Notes: a model not told the origin generated them from the sequence alone. A stretch of 53,302 nt of DNA from Rhizobium sp. ASV20 (GCF_016429015.1 NZ_JAELTU010000032.1:1-53302); one strand, 5' to 3'. Counted from the stretch's first letter, positions 8,666 to 20,436 are shown. A program made the numbers and translations.

Positions 8666-10897
8666 ATGAGCAAAGATTCTTCCGATCTGTTCGGTGCGCT
8701 TTTCGAGGCGGCGCCCGCAAAGCCTGTGATGAGCCGTACGGTTCCCGTCCTCGTGCCGTTACCGGCGCCGAGGGCCTATTCCTATTCCGTGGCCGAAGGC
8801 ATGGCGATTGAGCCGGGTTCGGTCGTGCAGGTGCCGCTCGGGCCGCGTCAGGTCATCGGCGTCGTCTGGGATGGCGATGATGATGGCGGCGTCGATCCGA
8901 AGAAGCTTCGGCCGATCAGCCATGTGTTCGATTGCCCGCCACTCGGCAAGCATATGCGCGACTTCATCGATTGGGTTGCCACTTACACGCTGTCGCCGCC
9001 GGGGCTTGTAGCGCGCATGGCGCTCCGGGCGCCGGCCGCCTTCGATCCCGAACCGATGATCGAGGGCTTGCGCTTCATCGGCGGGCAACCGGAACGGCTG
9101 ACGCCGGCCCGCGCCAAGGTAATGGAGATTGCCGCCGATGGATTGTCCTGGACACGGCTTGGCCTCGCACATGCGGCCGGGGTTTCCACCAGCGTCGTCG
9201 ACGGATTGATCTCGCAGGGCATTTTCGAGACCATCTTCCTGCCGCCGCCGCCGGTGGTTGCCAAGCCCGATCCGGAATTTACCGCCTCGCGGCTGCAGGG
9301 GCCGCAAAAGGATGCCGCCGACGAGATCCTGGCCGATGTGCGCAAGGGCGAGTTCGCGGTTTCGCTGATCGACGGCGTCACCGGTTCCGGCAAGACCGAG
9401 GTCTATTTCGAGGCCATCGCCGAAACGCTAAGACGTGGCAAGCAGGTGCTGATCCTATTGCCGGAGATCGCGCTGACGGCAAGCTTTCTCGAGCGTTTTC
9501 AGGATCGCTTCGGCGCCAAGCCGGCCGAATGGCATTCCGACCTCGCACCGAAAATGCGCGAAAAGGTCTGGCGACAGGCTGTGACGGGTGAAGTGCGTGT
9601 GGTTGCCGGTGCGCGGTCCGCTCTCTTCCTGCCTTTCGAGGATCTCGGGCTGATCATCGTCGACGAAGAGCATGATCCTGCCTACAAGCAGGAGGATCGC
9701 GTCTATTATAATGCGCGCGATATGGCCGTGGTGCGCGGCCGCATCGGCGATTTTCCCGTCGTGCTGGTTTCGGCCACGCCTTCCGTGGAAAGCCAGGTCA
9801 ACGGGCAGAGCGGACGTTACACGACAATCCATTTGCCGACGCGCTATGGCGATGCGGCACTTCCCGATCTCCACCTGGTCGACATGCGCCGGCATGCGCC
9901 GGAGCGTGGCGGCTTTCTCTCGCCGGTCTTGCTCCGCGCAATCGGCAAGACGGTTGCCAAGGGCGAGCAGGCGCTTCTGTTCCTCAACAGGCGCGGATAT
10001 GCGCCGCTGACGCTCTGCCGCGTCTGCGGTCATCGCTTCCAGTGCCCGCAATGTTCGAGCTGGCTGGTGGAGCACCGGTTTAGAGGCCAGATCCAGTGCC
10101 ATCAATGCGGCTATGCCGAGCGCACACCGGAAGCCTGCCCGGAATGCGGCACGCTCGATCATCTCGTTGCCTGCGGGCCGGGCGTCGAGCGCATTGCCGA
10201 GGAGGTGGAGCGCCACTTCCCCGAAGCGCGGACGATCATGCTTTCCTCCGATATCATGGGCGGCGTCAAACGTCTTCGACTGGAGCTTGATGCAATCGCC
10301 AAGGGCGAGGCCGATATCGTCATCGGCACGCAGCTCGTCGCCAAAGGCCATAATTTTCCATTGATGACGCTGGTCGGTATCGTCGACGCTGATCTCGGCC
10401 TTGCCAATGGCGATCCGCGCGCCGCCGAGCGGACGTTCCAGCTGCTGTCGCAGGTGACGGGCCGCGCCGGGCGAACCGGCCTCAAGAGCCATGGATTGCT
10501 GCAGACCTATCAGCCGCAGCATCCGGTGATGCAGGCGATCGTATCAGGCGATGCCGGTGCCTTCTACGAGCGCGAGATCTTGGAGCGCGAAAGAGCCATA
10601 TTACCACCCTTTGGCCGGCTCGCCTCGATCATCGTCTCGGCCGATAGCCGGCAGGATGCCGAGACCCATGCGCGCGGCATGCGCAATGCCGCACCGCAGG
10701 TTTCCGGCATTTCCGTGCTTGGTCCGGCCGAAGCGCCGATTGCGCTCGTGCGCGGGCGCCATCGCTTCCGCCTGCTCGTACACGGCCGGCGCAATTCCGA
10801 TATGCAAGGCTTCCTTCGCGCGATGCTGGCGCAGTCACCCAAGGAGCGCGGCTCCATACAGGTGCAGCTCGACATCGATCCGCAAAGCTTTCTGTGA
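8666..10897 (+). CDS. priA: Primosomal protein N' (PriA helicase)
   Basis: Replication-restart DNA helicase that reloads the replisome at stalled forks. The 743-residue protein has an N-terminal DNA-binding domain, Walker A GVTGSGKTE at about residues 237-245, a DEEHD box near 332, and an eight-cysteine zinc region (CRVCG, CPQC, CHQCG, CPECG) at about 450-495 inside the helicase core, as in all PriA. The helicase C-terminal part has VIGTQLVAKGHNFP and QVTGRAGR. An upstream GTG at 8612 is in frame, but ATG 8666 (MSKDSSDLF) is more natural. Followed by a small membrane-protein gene and the atp operon, an arrangement seen in other rhizobia. Confidence 0.97.
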   Translation: MSKDSSDLFGALFEAAPAKPVMSRTVPVLVPLPAPRAYSYSVAEGMAIEPGSVVQVPLGPRQVIGVVWDGDDDGGVDPKKLRPISHVFDCPPLGKHMRDFIDWVATYTLSPPGLVARMALRAPAAFDPEPMIEGLRFIGGQPERLTPARAKVMEIAADGLSWTRLGLAHAAGVSTSVVDGLISQGIFETIFLPPPPVVAKPDPEFTASRLQGPQKDAADEILADVRKGEFAVSLIDGVTGSGKTEVYFEAIAETLRRGKQVLILLPEIALTASFLERFQDRFGAKPAEWHSDLAPKMREKVWRQAVTGEVRVVAGARSALFLPFEDLGLIIVDEEHDPAYKQEDRVYYNARDMAVVRGRIGDFPVVLVSATPSVESQVNGQSGRYTTIHLPTRYGDAALPDLHLVDMRRHAPERGGFLSPVLLRAIGKTVAKGEQALLFLNRRGYAPLTLCRVCGHRFQCPQCSSWLVEHRFRGQIQCHQCGYAERTPEACPECGTLDHLVACGPGVERIAEEVERHFPEARTIMLSSDIMGGVKRLRLELDAIAKGEADIVIGTQLVAKGHNFPLMTLVGIVDADLGLANGDPRAAERTFQLLSQVTGRAGRTGLKSHGLLQTYQPQHPVMQAIVSGDAGAFYEREILERERAILPPFGRLASIIVSADSRQDAETHARGMRNAAPQVSGISVLGPAEAPIALVRGRHRFRLLVHGRRNSDMQGFLRAMLAQSPKERGSIQVQLDIDPQSFL

Positions 10898-11005
10898 TTG
10901 GCGCGGCAGATATATTGACTGCGCCTTTCCCTGCCTGACCGGATCATGCCATAAGTCGCCGTCTCACTTACGTGATTTGCGCGCTGGCGATTTTGAGGGC
11001 GACCG

Positions 11006-11389
11006 ATGGAACTTTATTTTCCGACCGAATTCGGCGAGCGGCTCGCCTACTGTTCGGCCGCAGTAACGGCGCTGATCGGCTTCTTCATGATGTTTGCGCC
11101 GGGTTATACCTATCGCATCCTCAAGCTCCAGGTGCGCGAAGGACGAACGGAAGCCTATGCCGAAGCCCGTTCGGCCGGTGGCTTCATGCTTGGCTTCGGA
11201 CTGGTGGCGATCCTCCTGGCGCAGCCGATGATCTATCTTGCGCTTGGCGCTTCCTTCGGCGTCGCGGCGTTCGGCCGTATTCTCGCGCTCATGTCCGACC
11301 GCGGCAGTGTGCTTTTCAGTCTTCTCCTTCTGGTTGTGCAAGCGATTCTGGCCGCGCTACCCTTCCTCTACGGGCTGGGCTATATTTGA
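11006..11389 (+). CDS. Small integral membrane protein, possibly DUF4345-like
   Basis: A 127-residue protein with about four hydrophobic segments (roughly residues 13-33, 51-68, 69-88 and 100-122) and a central ARSAGGFMLGFGL block. It resembles small DUF4345-type membrane proteins, a tentative assignment. It sits between priA and atpH on the same strand, 108 bases after priA and 262 bases before atpH. The function is unknown; synteny with the F1 genes does not prove a link to ATP synthase. Confidence 0.65.
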   Translation: MELYFPTEFGERLAYCSAAVTALIGFFMMFAPGYTYRILKLQVREGRTEAYAEARSAGGFMLGFGLVAILLAQPMIYLALGASFGVAAFGRILALMSDRGSVLFSLLLLVVQAILAALPFLYGLGYI

Positions 11390-11473
11390 GCCGGAAACGG
11401 CTTTGGGATGGCCTTATTTGCCCGCGCTATCCCCATGCTTTTGAATTTTTGCCATCATAAATTCGCCCGAATG

Positions 11474-11492
11474 GCGTATTCGGCGAATACGC
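11474..11492. promoter_or_regulatory. Palindrome upstream of the atp operon
   Basis: GCGTATTCG (11474-11482) and CGAATACGC (11484-11492) form a perfect 9-bp inverted repeat around one central base. It lies 160 bases before atpH in the leader/promoter region and could be an operator or a cruciform-forming element. Confidence 0.4.
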
Positions 11493-11544
11493 GTGTTGCG
11501 AGTCTCAATATCCTATGTTAGACGAACCCCGAATTTCGGATGAG

Positions 11545-11562
11545 GCAGGAGTGTACTCCTGC
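11545..11562. promoter_or_regulatory. Second palindrome upstream of the atp operon
   Basis: GCAGGAGT (11545-11552) and ACTCCTGC (11555-11562) are perfect inverted arms two bases apart, 90 bases before the atpH start. As RNA the loop would be too tight, so a DNA-level operator is more plausible than a hairpin. No known regulator's consensus is recognised. Confidence 0.35.
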
Positions 11563-11651
11563 TGATTTCTGGGGGAAATCAAAACGAATTCAAGGGCATA
11601 TGGCTTCCGTTTTCCGGGAGTCGGGTTCTTGGGTTGAAATCAGGGAATTTT

Positions 11652-12218
11652 GTGCCCGTGGCAGACACATCCCAGCATGTTTCTGGCGTTGCAGAACGAT
11701 ATGCCTCGTCGCTGTTCGAGTTGGCTCTTGAAGAGGGCGCCGTACCGGCAGTGACTGCCGATCTCGATCGGTTCCAAGTCATGCTCGACGAGAGCCAAGA
11801 TCTGAAGCGCTTCGTCCTCAGCCCGGTCTTTTCGGCCGATGAGCAGGTCGGTGCGATTCAGGTGCTGGCTACGAAGGCAGGCTTCGGCGCCTATGTCACC
11901 AATTTTCTGAAGCTTGTGGCCAGCAACCGGCGCCTCTTTGCGCTGCCGGGCATGATCAAGGCTTTCCGTATCATCGCCGCACGTCATCGCGGCGAGATTT
12001 CCGCCGAGGTTACCTCGGCGCATGCGCTTACCCAAGCGCAGGAAGATGAATTGAAGGCGGCGCTGAAGGGCGTCACCGGCAAGGACGTGGCGATTGCCGT
12101 CACGGTCGATCCTTCGATCCTCGGTGGCCTGATCGTCAAGGTCGGTTCGCGTCAGATCGATACGTCCCTTCGCACCAAACTCTCCACCCTTAAGCTTGCA
12201 TTGAAAGAGGTCGGCTGA
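11652..12218 (+). CDS. atpH: ATP synthase F1 subunit delta
   Basis: The delta subunit (OSCP) links the F1 head to the peripheral stalk of the ATP synthase. The 188-residue protein has the expected opening [20 protein letters not shown] and the C-terminal block [15 protein letters not shown]. The start is GTG 11652, with AGGGA at 11642-11646 five bases upstream; an in-frame TTG at 11634 is less likely. It is the first gene of atpHAGDC and overlaps atpA by one base (TGATG). Confidence 0.95.
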   Translation: MPVADTSQHVSGVAERYASSLFELALEEGAVPAVTADLDRFQVMLDESQDLKRFVLSPVFSADEQVGAIQVLATKAGFGAYVTNFLKLVASNRRLFALPGMIKAFRIIAARHRGEISAEVTSAHALTQAQEDELKAALKGVTGKDVAIAVTVDPSILGGLIVKVGSRQIDTSLRTKLSTLKLALKEVG

Positions 12219-13747
12219 TGGATATCCGCGCCGCGGAAATTTCCGCAATTCTGAAAGATCAGATCAAAAACTTCGGCAAGGAAGCTGAAGTCTCCGAAGT
12301 CGGCCAGGTTCTCTCCGTCGGTGACGGTATCGCCCGCGTCTACGGTCTGGATAACGTCCAGGCCGGCGAAATGGTCGAATTCCCCGGCGGCATTCGCGGT
12401 ATGGCCCTGAACCTCGAAGCCGACAACGTCGGTGTGGTTATCTTCGGCTCCGACCGTGACATCAAGGAAGGCGACACCGTCAAGCGTACCGGCGCGATCG
12501 TCGACGTTCCGGTTGGTCCGGAACTGCTCGGCCGCGTTGTTGACGCGCTTGGCAATCCGATCGACGGCAAGGGCCCGATCAACGCGACCCGCCGTTCGCG
12601 CGTCGACGTCAAGGCTCCCGGCATCATCCCGCGCAAGTCTGTTCATGAGCCGATGTCGACCGGCCTCAAGGCCATCGACGCTCTGATCCCGGTTGGTCGT
12701 GGCCAGCGCGAGCTCGTCATCGGCGACCGTCAGACCGGCAAGACCGCGATCATTCTCGACACGATCCTGAACCAGAAGGCCATCCACGATGCCGGTCCGG
12801 ACAGCGAAAAGCTGTACTGCGTCTACGTCGCCGTCGGCCAGAAGCGTTCGACCGTTGCCCAGTTCGTGAAGGTGCTCGAAGAGCGCGGTGCGCTGAAGTA
12901 CTCGATCATCATTGCTGCAACGGCCTCCGATCCGGCTCCGATGCAGTTCCTGGCTCCGTTCGCCGGTTGCGCCATGGGCGAATACTTCCGCGACAATGCC
13001 ATGCACGCCCTGATCGGTTATGACGACCTTTCCAAGCAGGCCGTTGCTTACCGTCAGATGTCGCTTCTGCTGCGCCGCCCGCCGGGCCGCGAAGCTTATC
13101 CGGGCGACGTTTTCTACCTGCACTCGCGCCTCCTCGAGCGCGCCGCCAAGATGAACGACGAGAAGGGCGCTGGTTCGCTCACCGCTCTCCCGGTCATCGA
13201 GACGCAGGGCAACGACGTTTCGGCCTTCATTCCGACCAACGTGATCTCGATCACCGACGGCCAGATCTTCCTCGAAACCGACCTGTTCTACCAGGGCATC
13301 CGTCCGGCCGTTAACGTCGGCCTGTCGGTTTCGCGCGTCGGTTCGTCCGCTCAGATCAAGGCGATGAAGCAGGTTGCCGGCTCGATCAAGGGTGAACTCG
13401 CCCAGTATCGTGAAATGGCCGCCTTCGCCCAGTTCGGTTCCGATCTCGATGCCGCAACTCAGCGCCTGCTGAACCGCGGTTCCCGCCTGACGGAACTTCT
13501 GAAGCAGCCGCAGTTCTCGCCGCTGAAGACGGAAGAGCAGGTTGCGGTGATCTTCGCCGGCGTCAACGGCTATCTCGACAAGCTGCCTGTTGCGCAGGTT
13601 GGCAAGTTCGAACAGGGCCTGCTGTCTTACCTTCGTTCGGAAGGCAAGGACATCCTCGACACCATCCGCACCGAAAAGGCCATCAGCGACGCAACGAAGG
13701 GCAAGCTTACCGCTGCTCTCGACAGCTTCGTCAAGTCTTTCACGTAA
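12218..13747 (+). CDS. atpA: ATP synthase F1 subunit alpha
   Basis: The alpha subunit of the F1 head forms the non-catalytic nucleotide sites and supplies the arginine finger to the beta sites. The 509-residue length is standard. The P-loop is GDRQTGKT at residues 169-176, and the alpha signature [17 protein letters not shown], with its conserved serine and arginine, is near 365-380. Translation is probably coupled to atpH by the one-base overlap. A long open frame on the opposite strand is a by-product of codon bias. Confidence 0.98.
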   Translation: MDIRAAEISAILKDQIKNFGKEAEVSEVGQVLSVGDGIARVYGLDNVQAGEMVEFPGGIRGMALNLEADNVGVVIFGSDRDIKEGDTVKRTGAIVDVPVGPELLGRVVDALGNPIDGKGPINATRRSRVDVKAPGIIPRKSVHEPMSTGLKAIDALIPVGRGQRELVIGDRQTGKTAIILDTILNQKAIHDAGPDSEKLYCVYVAVGQKRSTVAQFVKVLEERGALKYSIIIAATASDPAPMQFLAPFAGCAMGEYFRDNAMHALIGYDDLSKQAVAYRQMSLLLRRPPGREAYPGDVFYLHSRLLERAAKMNDEKGAGSLTALPVIETQGNDVSAFIPTNVISITDGQIFLETDLFYQGIRPAVNVGLSVSRVGSSAQIKAMKQVAGSIKGELAQYREMAAFAQFGSDLDAATQRLLNRGSRLTELLKQPQFSPLKTEEQVAVIFAGVNGYLDKLPVAQVGKFEQGLLSYLRSEGKDILDTIRTEKAISDATKGKLTAALDSFVKSFT

Positions 13748-13776
13748 TCGGGCCCAAGCTCTAGGACGGACCAAGG

Positions 13777-16115
<2,339 letters not shown>

Positions 16116-16130
16116 TCAGGTCAATCCATC

Positions 16131-16154
16131 GGCGCGCGGCTTAGCCCGCGCGCC
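16131..16154 (+). promoter_or_regulatory. GC-only hairpin between atpD and atpC
   Basis: GGCGCGCGG (16131-16139) pairs perfectly with CCGCGCGCC (16146-16154), a 9-bp all-GC stem with a 6-base loop, 15 bases after the atpD stop and 38 bases before the atpC start. There is no T run, so it is not a classical terminator. It could protect the 3' end of upstream mRNA or lower atpC expression relative to atpD. Confidence 0.6.
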
Positions 16155-16192
16155 CTTGCCTTGCGAATAAGACAATCGAGAAGTGACGGGCC

Positions 16193-16600
16193 ATGGCTGA
16201 CAATTTCAATTTCGAACTGGTTTCTCCGGAGCGCCTGCTGCTGTCGGAACAGGTCATCGATGTCGTCATCCCCGCGACCGAGGGCGAGATGACCGTCATG
16301 GCTCATCATGCTCCGACCATGACCACCATCAAGCCAGGCGTCGTGAAGGTGCATTCGGCTTCGGGCAAGAAGCAGGACTACGTCGTTTTCGGCGGGTTCG
16401 CCGACATCCTGCCGACCGGCTGCACGCTGCTCGCCGAATCCGCCGTTCCGGTGGAAGACATGAGCCGCGACGAGCTGGAGCGTCGCATCAATGCGGCGAA
16501 GGCTGAACTCGAAGATGCAGAGCATCACGAGCATAAGTCGCGCCTGGAGCATTTCATCATGGAACTCTCGCATCTGCGCGGCTCGATCCCGCAGGATTGA
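16193..16600 (+). CDS. atpC: ATP synthase F1 subunit epsilon
   Basis: The rotor subunit at the foot of gamma, which also inhibits ATP hydrolysis. The 135-residue protein has the N-terminal beta-sandwich (FELVSPERLLLSEQ, then EGEMTVMAHHAP) and a charged C-terminal helical hairpin rich in E, A and R from about residue 85. ATG 16193 follows GTGACGGGCC. Last gene of the operon, followed 30 bases later by a strong terminator. Confidence 0.96.
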   Translation: MADNFNFELVSPERLLLSEQVIDVVIPATEGEMTVMAHHAPTMTTIKPGVVKVHSASGKKQDYVVFGGFADILPTGCTLLAESAVPVEDMSRDELERRINAAKAELEDAEHHEHKSRLEHFIMELSHLRGSIPQD

Positions 16601-16629
16601 TGCGAGCGTGAAGCGGTGAATGAGATGAA

Positions 16630-16654
16630 AGCGGTCCTATGGGCCGCTTTTTTT
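16630..16654 (+). terminator. Rho-independent terminator of the atp operon
   Basis: AGCGGTCC (16630-16637) pairs with GGGCCGCT (16641-16648) over eight positions, including one T-G pair. The loop is TAT, and the second arm runs straight into a seven-T tract ending at 16654. It ends atpHAGDC just before the convergent LysR gene. Confidence 0.88.
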
Positions 16655-16692
16655 GTTTGCGGCAGAGCATGATTTCTGCGCCCATAGGCCTA

Positions 16693-17598
16693 TCAGGCTT
16701 GTTGGCCCTGCAGCAGGAACCGGTGCAACTGCGCCGCTTCGGAAGAAAGCGAGCGGAAACGCGGCGCACCGAGATAATATCCAAAGCCGCTTTCGACTCT
16801 GTCGTTACCGACGGCGACGAGCGCACCGGATTGCAGATGTTCTTCGATGAGACCCAAGCTGCCGAGGGCTATGCCTTCGCCCCTGAGCGCGGCCTCGATT
16901 GCCATGATATAGGTCGAGAAGGAAAGACGCGGTCTCATCGGCCTGCCTTTCAAGGGGTCGCCGATACGGCCAAACCACTGTCGGAAGCTGATCCAGTGGG
17001 CGTTGGCGCGCTCGTAGTCGATGAGATCGAGCCCGGCGATATCCATCGCCGTCAAAGCCTCTGGATCGAGGTCGCGAACCGCCAGGTAATCCGGCGAGGC
17101 GATCGGCATCAGCACTTCCTTCATCAGTGGCGTCAGGTTCCAGCGCGGGTGCTCGCCGGTGGAGTAGATGATGATGAGGTCGTTATTTTCCGAAGCCAGT
17201 TCGGAATGGACATCCGTCGTGAGGAGCCGCACGGAAATGCCGGGGTTCTCCTTGCCGAAATCCCTGAGCCGCTGCCCAAGCCAGAGATGCGAAATCGAAC
17301 CACTGGCCGCAATCGAAATGATTTCACCTGTGCCGGCGCGAAAAGGCTCCAGGCTCTCTTCCAGATATTCCAGCGTGGCGCGTACGCGCTGGAACAGCCG
17401 TTCGCCATCCGGCGTCAGCGCCAGATTTCGGCCACGTCGGGTAAAGAGCGTTGCGCCGAGATGATCCTCCAGCCCTTTGATGCGGCGGCTGACGGCGGCC
17501 TGGGTGATGTTCAGCTCTCGACCGGCGCGGGAAAAATTCATGGACCGCGCTGCGGCGTCGAACACGCGGAAGGCCTCCAGCGGTATTTTCTCCAGCAT
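16693..17598 (-). CDS. LysR family transcriptional regulator
   Basis: A 301-residue LysR-type regulator. The N-terminal winged helix-turn-helix reads AFRVFDAAARSMNFSRAGRELN then TQAAVSRRIKGLE at about residues 9-44; the opening resembles GcvA-type LysR proteins. The effector domain runs from about residue 90 to the end. It is divergent from the alcohol dehydrogenase-aldehyde dehydrogenase-enolase family operon, so it most likely controls that operon. The shared upstream region has a distant inverted repeat (TTCAGATC 17613-17620, GATCTGAA 17653-17660). The effector is unknown. Confidence 0.9.
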   Translation of the reverse strand: MLEKIPLEAFRVFDAAARSMNFSRAGRELNITQAAVSRRIKGLEDHLGATLFTRRGRNLALTPDGERLFQRVRATLEYLEESLEPFRAGTGEIISIAASGSISHLWLGQRLRDFGKENPGISVRLLTTDVHSELASENNDLIIIYSTGEHPRWNLTPLMKEVLMPIASPDYLAVRDLDPEALTAMDIAGLDLIDYERANAHWISFRQWFGRIGDPLKGRPMRPRLSFSTYIMAIEAALRGEGIALGSLGLIEEHLQSGALVAVGNDRVESGFGYYLGAPRFRSLSSEAAQLHRFLLQGQQA

Positions 17599-17612
17599 CG
17601 TCTCTCCATGAC

Positions 17613-17680
17613 TTCAGATCATCAATATTCCCGATAATTGCCCGGATTTGAAGATCTGAAATTGTGATGCAGGATTGTGA
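17613..17680. promoter_or_regulatory. Divergent control region with repeated sites
   Basis: Between the LysR gene and the alcohol dehydrogenase gene, TTCAGATC (17613-17620) is matched by its exact inverse GATCTGAA (17653-17660) 32 bases further on. The heptamer ATTGTGA occurs twice in direct orientation at 17661-17667 and 17674-17680. These are plausible binding sites for the LysR protein and nothing more specific can be said. Confidence 0.35.
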
Positions 17681-17715
17681 CATCATTTTCATCCGCTTTT
17701 CCAAAGGGATCCTGC

Positions 17716-18861
17716 GTGTCCTTCTCCATTTCCGCTATTCCAGACATTCGTTTCGGTGAGAGGGCACTCTCCGGCCTTCCCGTTGCGGTCCAATCTTTCG
17801 ATGGTGTCGGCGCCGTTTTGCTCGTCATCGATGCCTTCCTGGCGCAGTCCGGCCTTGCCGCCAGGATCAGTGCCGAACTGACCGAAGCAGGCGTGAAGAC
17901 GCAGGTCTTTTCCGATTTTGCCGGTGAGCCAAAGCTTGCGCATTTACATGCGGCCATCCGAGCCGGGCAGGGGACCGATATGGTGATCGGCATCGGCGGC
18001 GGCTCGGCGCTCGATATCGGCAAGATCGTCGCCTGCTGCATCGCGTCCGGTGAGGATCCGATGCACTATGCGCTGGCTGCCAACCCGCTGCCGAAGCGTC
18101 CTCTGAAGAAGATCATGATCCCGACGACGGCCGGCACGGGCTCGGAGACCTCGGCCACGAACATCTTCGCCGGCCCGGAGGGCAAGAAGCTCTGGATCTG
18201 GGGACCGGAAACGAAGGCCGATCTCGTCATTCTCGATCCGGCGCTGACGAAGACCCTGCCCGCCAACCTGACGGCATGGTGCGGCCTCGATGCCTTCATC
18301 CATGCCTTCGAAGCGGCGACGAATCGCAACACGCATCGCGGCGCGCAGTTCTACGCGCATCAGGCGCTGCGGTTGATCACCGGCGCTCTGGAGACGGCGG
18401 TCAAGCATCCTGACGATGTGGCGGCGCGCGGCGATGTGCTGCTCGGCTCCTGCTTTGCCGGCATTGCCATCGACAATTGCGGCACGGCGATCGCGCATAA
18501 TATCAGCCACGCGCTGGCGGGCCTCGGGCCTGTTCATCATGGTCTGGCGACTGCGCTCGGTTTCGAGGCGACGCTTCCATGGCTCGTCGAGGCGGATACC
18601 ACCGACCTCCATGCGGCTGCAGAGGCATGCGGCCTCGGAAGTGCCGCTGAACTTCCTGCGTTTGTCTCGGGCTGGATGGATCGTTGCGGTATCACGCGGT
18701 CCCTGCCTGCGGCCTTCAAACCTTTCGATGACACCGACCTTGCCCGCGAAATGCGGGCACCGGAAAACCAGCCCATGCGGCGCTCGACGATCCGCGACGT
18801 GACGGATGCCGACATCGACCGCTTTGCCGCCGCCATCATGGCGCTGCCGAAAGGAATTTGA
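17716..18861 (+). CDS. Iron-containing alcohol dehydrogenase family protein
   Basis: A 381-residue group III (iron-dependent) alcohol dehydrogenase. The NAD-binding GGGSALDIGKIVA block is near residue 95, PTTAGTGSETS near 138, and the metal-binding histidines fall in the IAHNISHALAG and GPVHHGLATALGF segments. It is expected to oxidise an alcohol to an aldehyde with NAD(P), or to act as a reductase. An in-frame GTG at 17677 exists, but GTG 17716 has AAGGGA at 17704-17709 and is preferred. One base separates its stop from the aldehyde dehydrogenase start region, so the two are translationally linked and probably sequential in one pathway. Substrate unknown. Confidence 0.88.
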   Translation: MSFSISAIPDIRFGERALSGLPVAVQSFDGVGAVLLVIDAFLAQSGLAARISAELTEAGVKTQVFSDFAGEPKLAHLHAAIRAGQGTDMVIGIGGGSALDIGKIVACCIASGEDPMHYALAANPLPKRPLKKIMIPTTAGTGSETSATNIFAGPEGKKLWIWGPETKADLVILDPALTKTLPANLTAWCGLDAFIHAFEAATNRNTHRGAQFYAHQALRLITGALETAVKHPDDVAARGDVLLGSCFAGIAIDNCGTAIAHNISHALAGLGPVHHGLATALGFEATLPWLVEADTTDLHAAAEACGLGSAAELPAFVSGWMDRCGITRSLPAAFKPFDDTDLAREMRAPENQPMRRSTIRDVTDADIDRFAAAIMALPKGI

Positions 18862-18862
18862 G

Positions 18863-20362
18863 ATGACCAAGAACTATACGCGCGATTATTGGGAAAGTGT
18901 TCTCTCCGGCCTCAAGCCCGAAGGTCGTCATTTCATCGACGGCTCGCACCGTGCCGCTGCATCCGGCGAAACCTTCACCCGCATCCGGCCCATGGACGGC
19001 AAGCCGGGCGCTGAGCTTGCACGCGGCAATGCAGCCGATATCGACGCTGCGGTCGCCTCTGCGCGCGCCGCCTTCGAAAGCGGTGTCTGGCGCAAGAAGG
19101 AGCCGCTGGAAAAGAAGAAGATCATGCTGAAATGGGCCGATCTCATTCGCGCCCATGGCGACGAGCTCGCCATGCTCGAAACGATCGATGTCGGCAAGCC
19201 GGTCATGGCGTCGCTTGGGGTCGACGTGCGCCTCTGCGCCGAAGGCATCCAGTTTTACGGCGAAATGATCGACAAGATGTATGACGAGATTGCGCCGACC
19301 GGCCCGAATGCGCGCGCATTGGTCCGTAAAGTGCCTCTCGGGGTCATCGGGGCGATCACGCCCTGGAACTATCCGATGATCATCGATGCGTGGAAGCTGG
19401 GGCCGGCAATTGCTGCCGGCAATTCCGTGGTGCTGAAGCCGGCCGAGCAGTCTTCACTGTCGGCGATCCGCCTCGCTGAACTCGCCATCGAAGCCGGTCT
19501 GCCGGCTGGCGTTTTCAATGTGGTGACGGGTTATGGCGAGGAAACGGGCAAGCCGCTGGCGCTGCATATGGATGTCGACATGATCGCGTTTACCGGCTCG
19601 ACCGAAGTCGGCAAGCTGATCATGGGCTATGCGGCCCAATCGAACGTCAAGCGCGTTGCGCTGGAACTCGGCGGCAAGTCACCGCTGGTCGTGTTCGAAG
19701 ATGCTGATCTCGATGCCGCAGCCGTCGCGGCCGCCTGGGGCTGCTTTTACAATTCCGGCGAGACCTGCCATGCCTCGACGCGCCTGATCGTACAGCGGTC
19801 GGTGCAAGATGGACTTATAGAGAAGATCGAGGCGGTCACCCGCTCCGATATCGCGCTCAAGCATCCCCTTGATCCGTCGGCGCAGATCGGCGCGCTGATC
19901 GAGGAAGAGCATATGAACAAGGTGCTGGCGATGATCGCGGCCGGCGAGAAGGAAGGTGCGCGCCGTGCCTTTGGCGCTGAGCGTGTCTTGAGCGAGACCG
20001 GTGGCTATTATGTCTCGCCGGGCGTCTTCGTCGACATGACCAACGATATGAGCCTGGCGCGGCAGGAAATTTTCGGCCCGGTGCTGGCCGCCATTCCCTT
20101 CGATACAGAGGAGGAGGCGCTGAAGATCGCCAACGACACGATCTATGGGCTTGCCGGCGCCGTCTTTACGAAGGACATGGATCGCGCTCACCGCTTTTCC
20201 GAAGAGATCCATGCGGGTACGGTGTGGATCAACACTTACGACATGTCGAACTTTGCGACGCCGTTCGGCGGCTTCAAGCAGTCCGGCTTCGGCCGCGACC
20301 GTTCGGTGCACGCCATCGACAAGTACTGCGATTACAAGACGATCTGGCAGCAGTTCGGCTGA
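18863..20362 (+). CDS. NAD-dependent aldehyde dehydrogenase
   Basis: A 499-residue aldehyde dehydrogenase oxidising an aldehyde to the acid. The catalytic glutamate is in LELGGKSPLVVF, the catalytic cysteine is in NSGETCHASTR, and the cofactor motif GSTEVGK and the opening ITPWNYPM are present. The overall look is of the betaine-aldehyde/gamma-glutamyl-aminoaldehyde type, but the substrate cannot be fixed. ATG 18863 lies one base after the alcohol dehydrogenase stop, with AAGGAAT as ribosome-binding site. Confidence 0.93.
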   Translation: MTKNYTRDYWESVLSGLKPEGRHFIDGSHRAAASGETFTRIRPMDGKPGAELARGNAADIDAAVASARAAFESGVWRKKEPLEKKKIMLKWADLIRAHGDELAMLETIDVGKPVMASLGVDVRLCAEGIQFYGEMIDKMYDEIAPTGPNARALVRKVPLGVIGAITPWNYPMIIDAWKLGPAIAAGNSVVLKPAEQSSLSAIRLAELAIEAGLPAGVFNVVTGYGEETGKPLALHMDVDMIAFTGSTEVGKLIMGYAAQSNVKRVALELGGKSPLVVFEDADLDAAAVAAAWGCFYNSGETCHASTRLIVQRSVQDGLIEKIEAVTRSDIALKHPLDPSAQIGALIEEEHMNKVLAMIAAGEKEGARRAFGAERVLSETGGYYVSPGVFVDMTNDMSLARQEIFGPVLAAIPFDTEEEALKIANDTIYGLAGAVFTKDMDRAHRFSEEIHAGTVWINTYDMSNFATPFGGFKQSGFGRDRSVHAIDKYCDYKTIWQQFG

Positions 20363-20374
20363 GACACTGGAGCT

Positions 20375-20415
20375 GCATGATCCCGTTCAGGGTGGTGACG
20401 CTTACGGGATCATGC
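20375..20415. repeat. 12-bp perfect inverted repeat (GATCCCG class)
   Basis: GCATGATCCCGT (20375-20386) and ACGGGATCATGC (20404-20415) are perfect inverted arms with a 17-base loop, filling the gap between the aldehyde dehydrogenase and enolase-family genes. The core TGATCCCG recurs in another hairpin at 37751-37778. It looks like a small dispersed rhizobial intergenic palindrome, and it may affect the stability of mRNA within the operon. Confidence 0.7.
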
Positions 20416-20436
20416 GTGGAGGATAAGGGGAGCATA

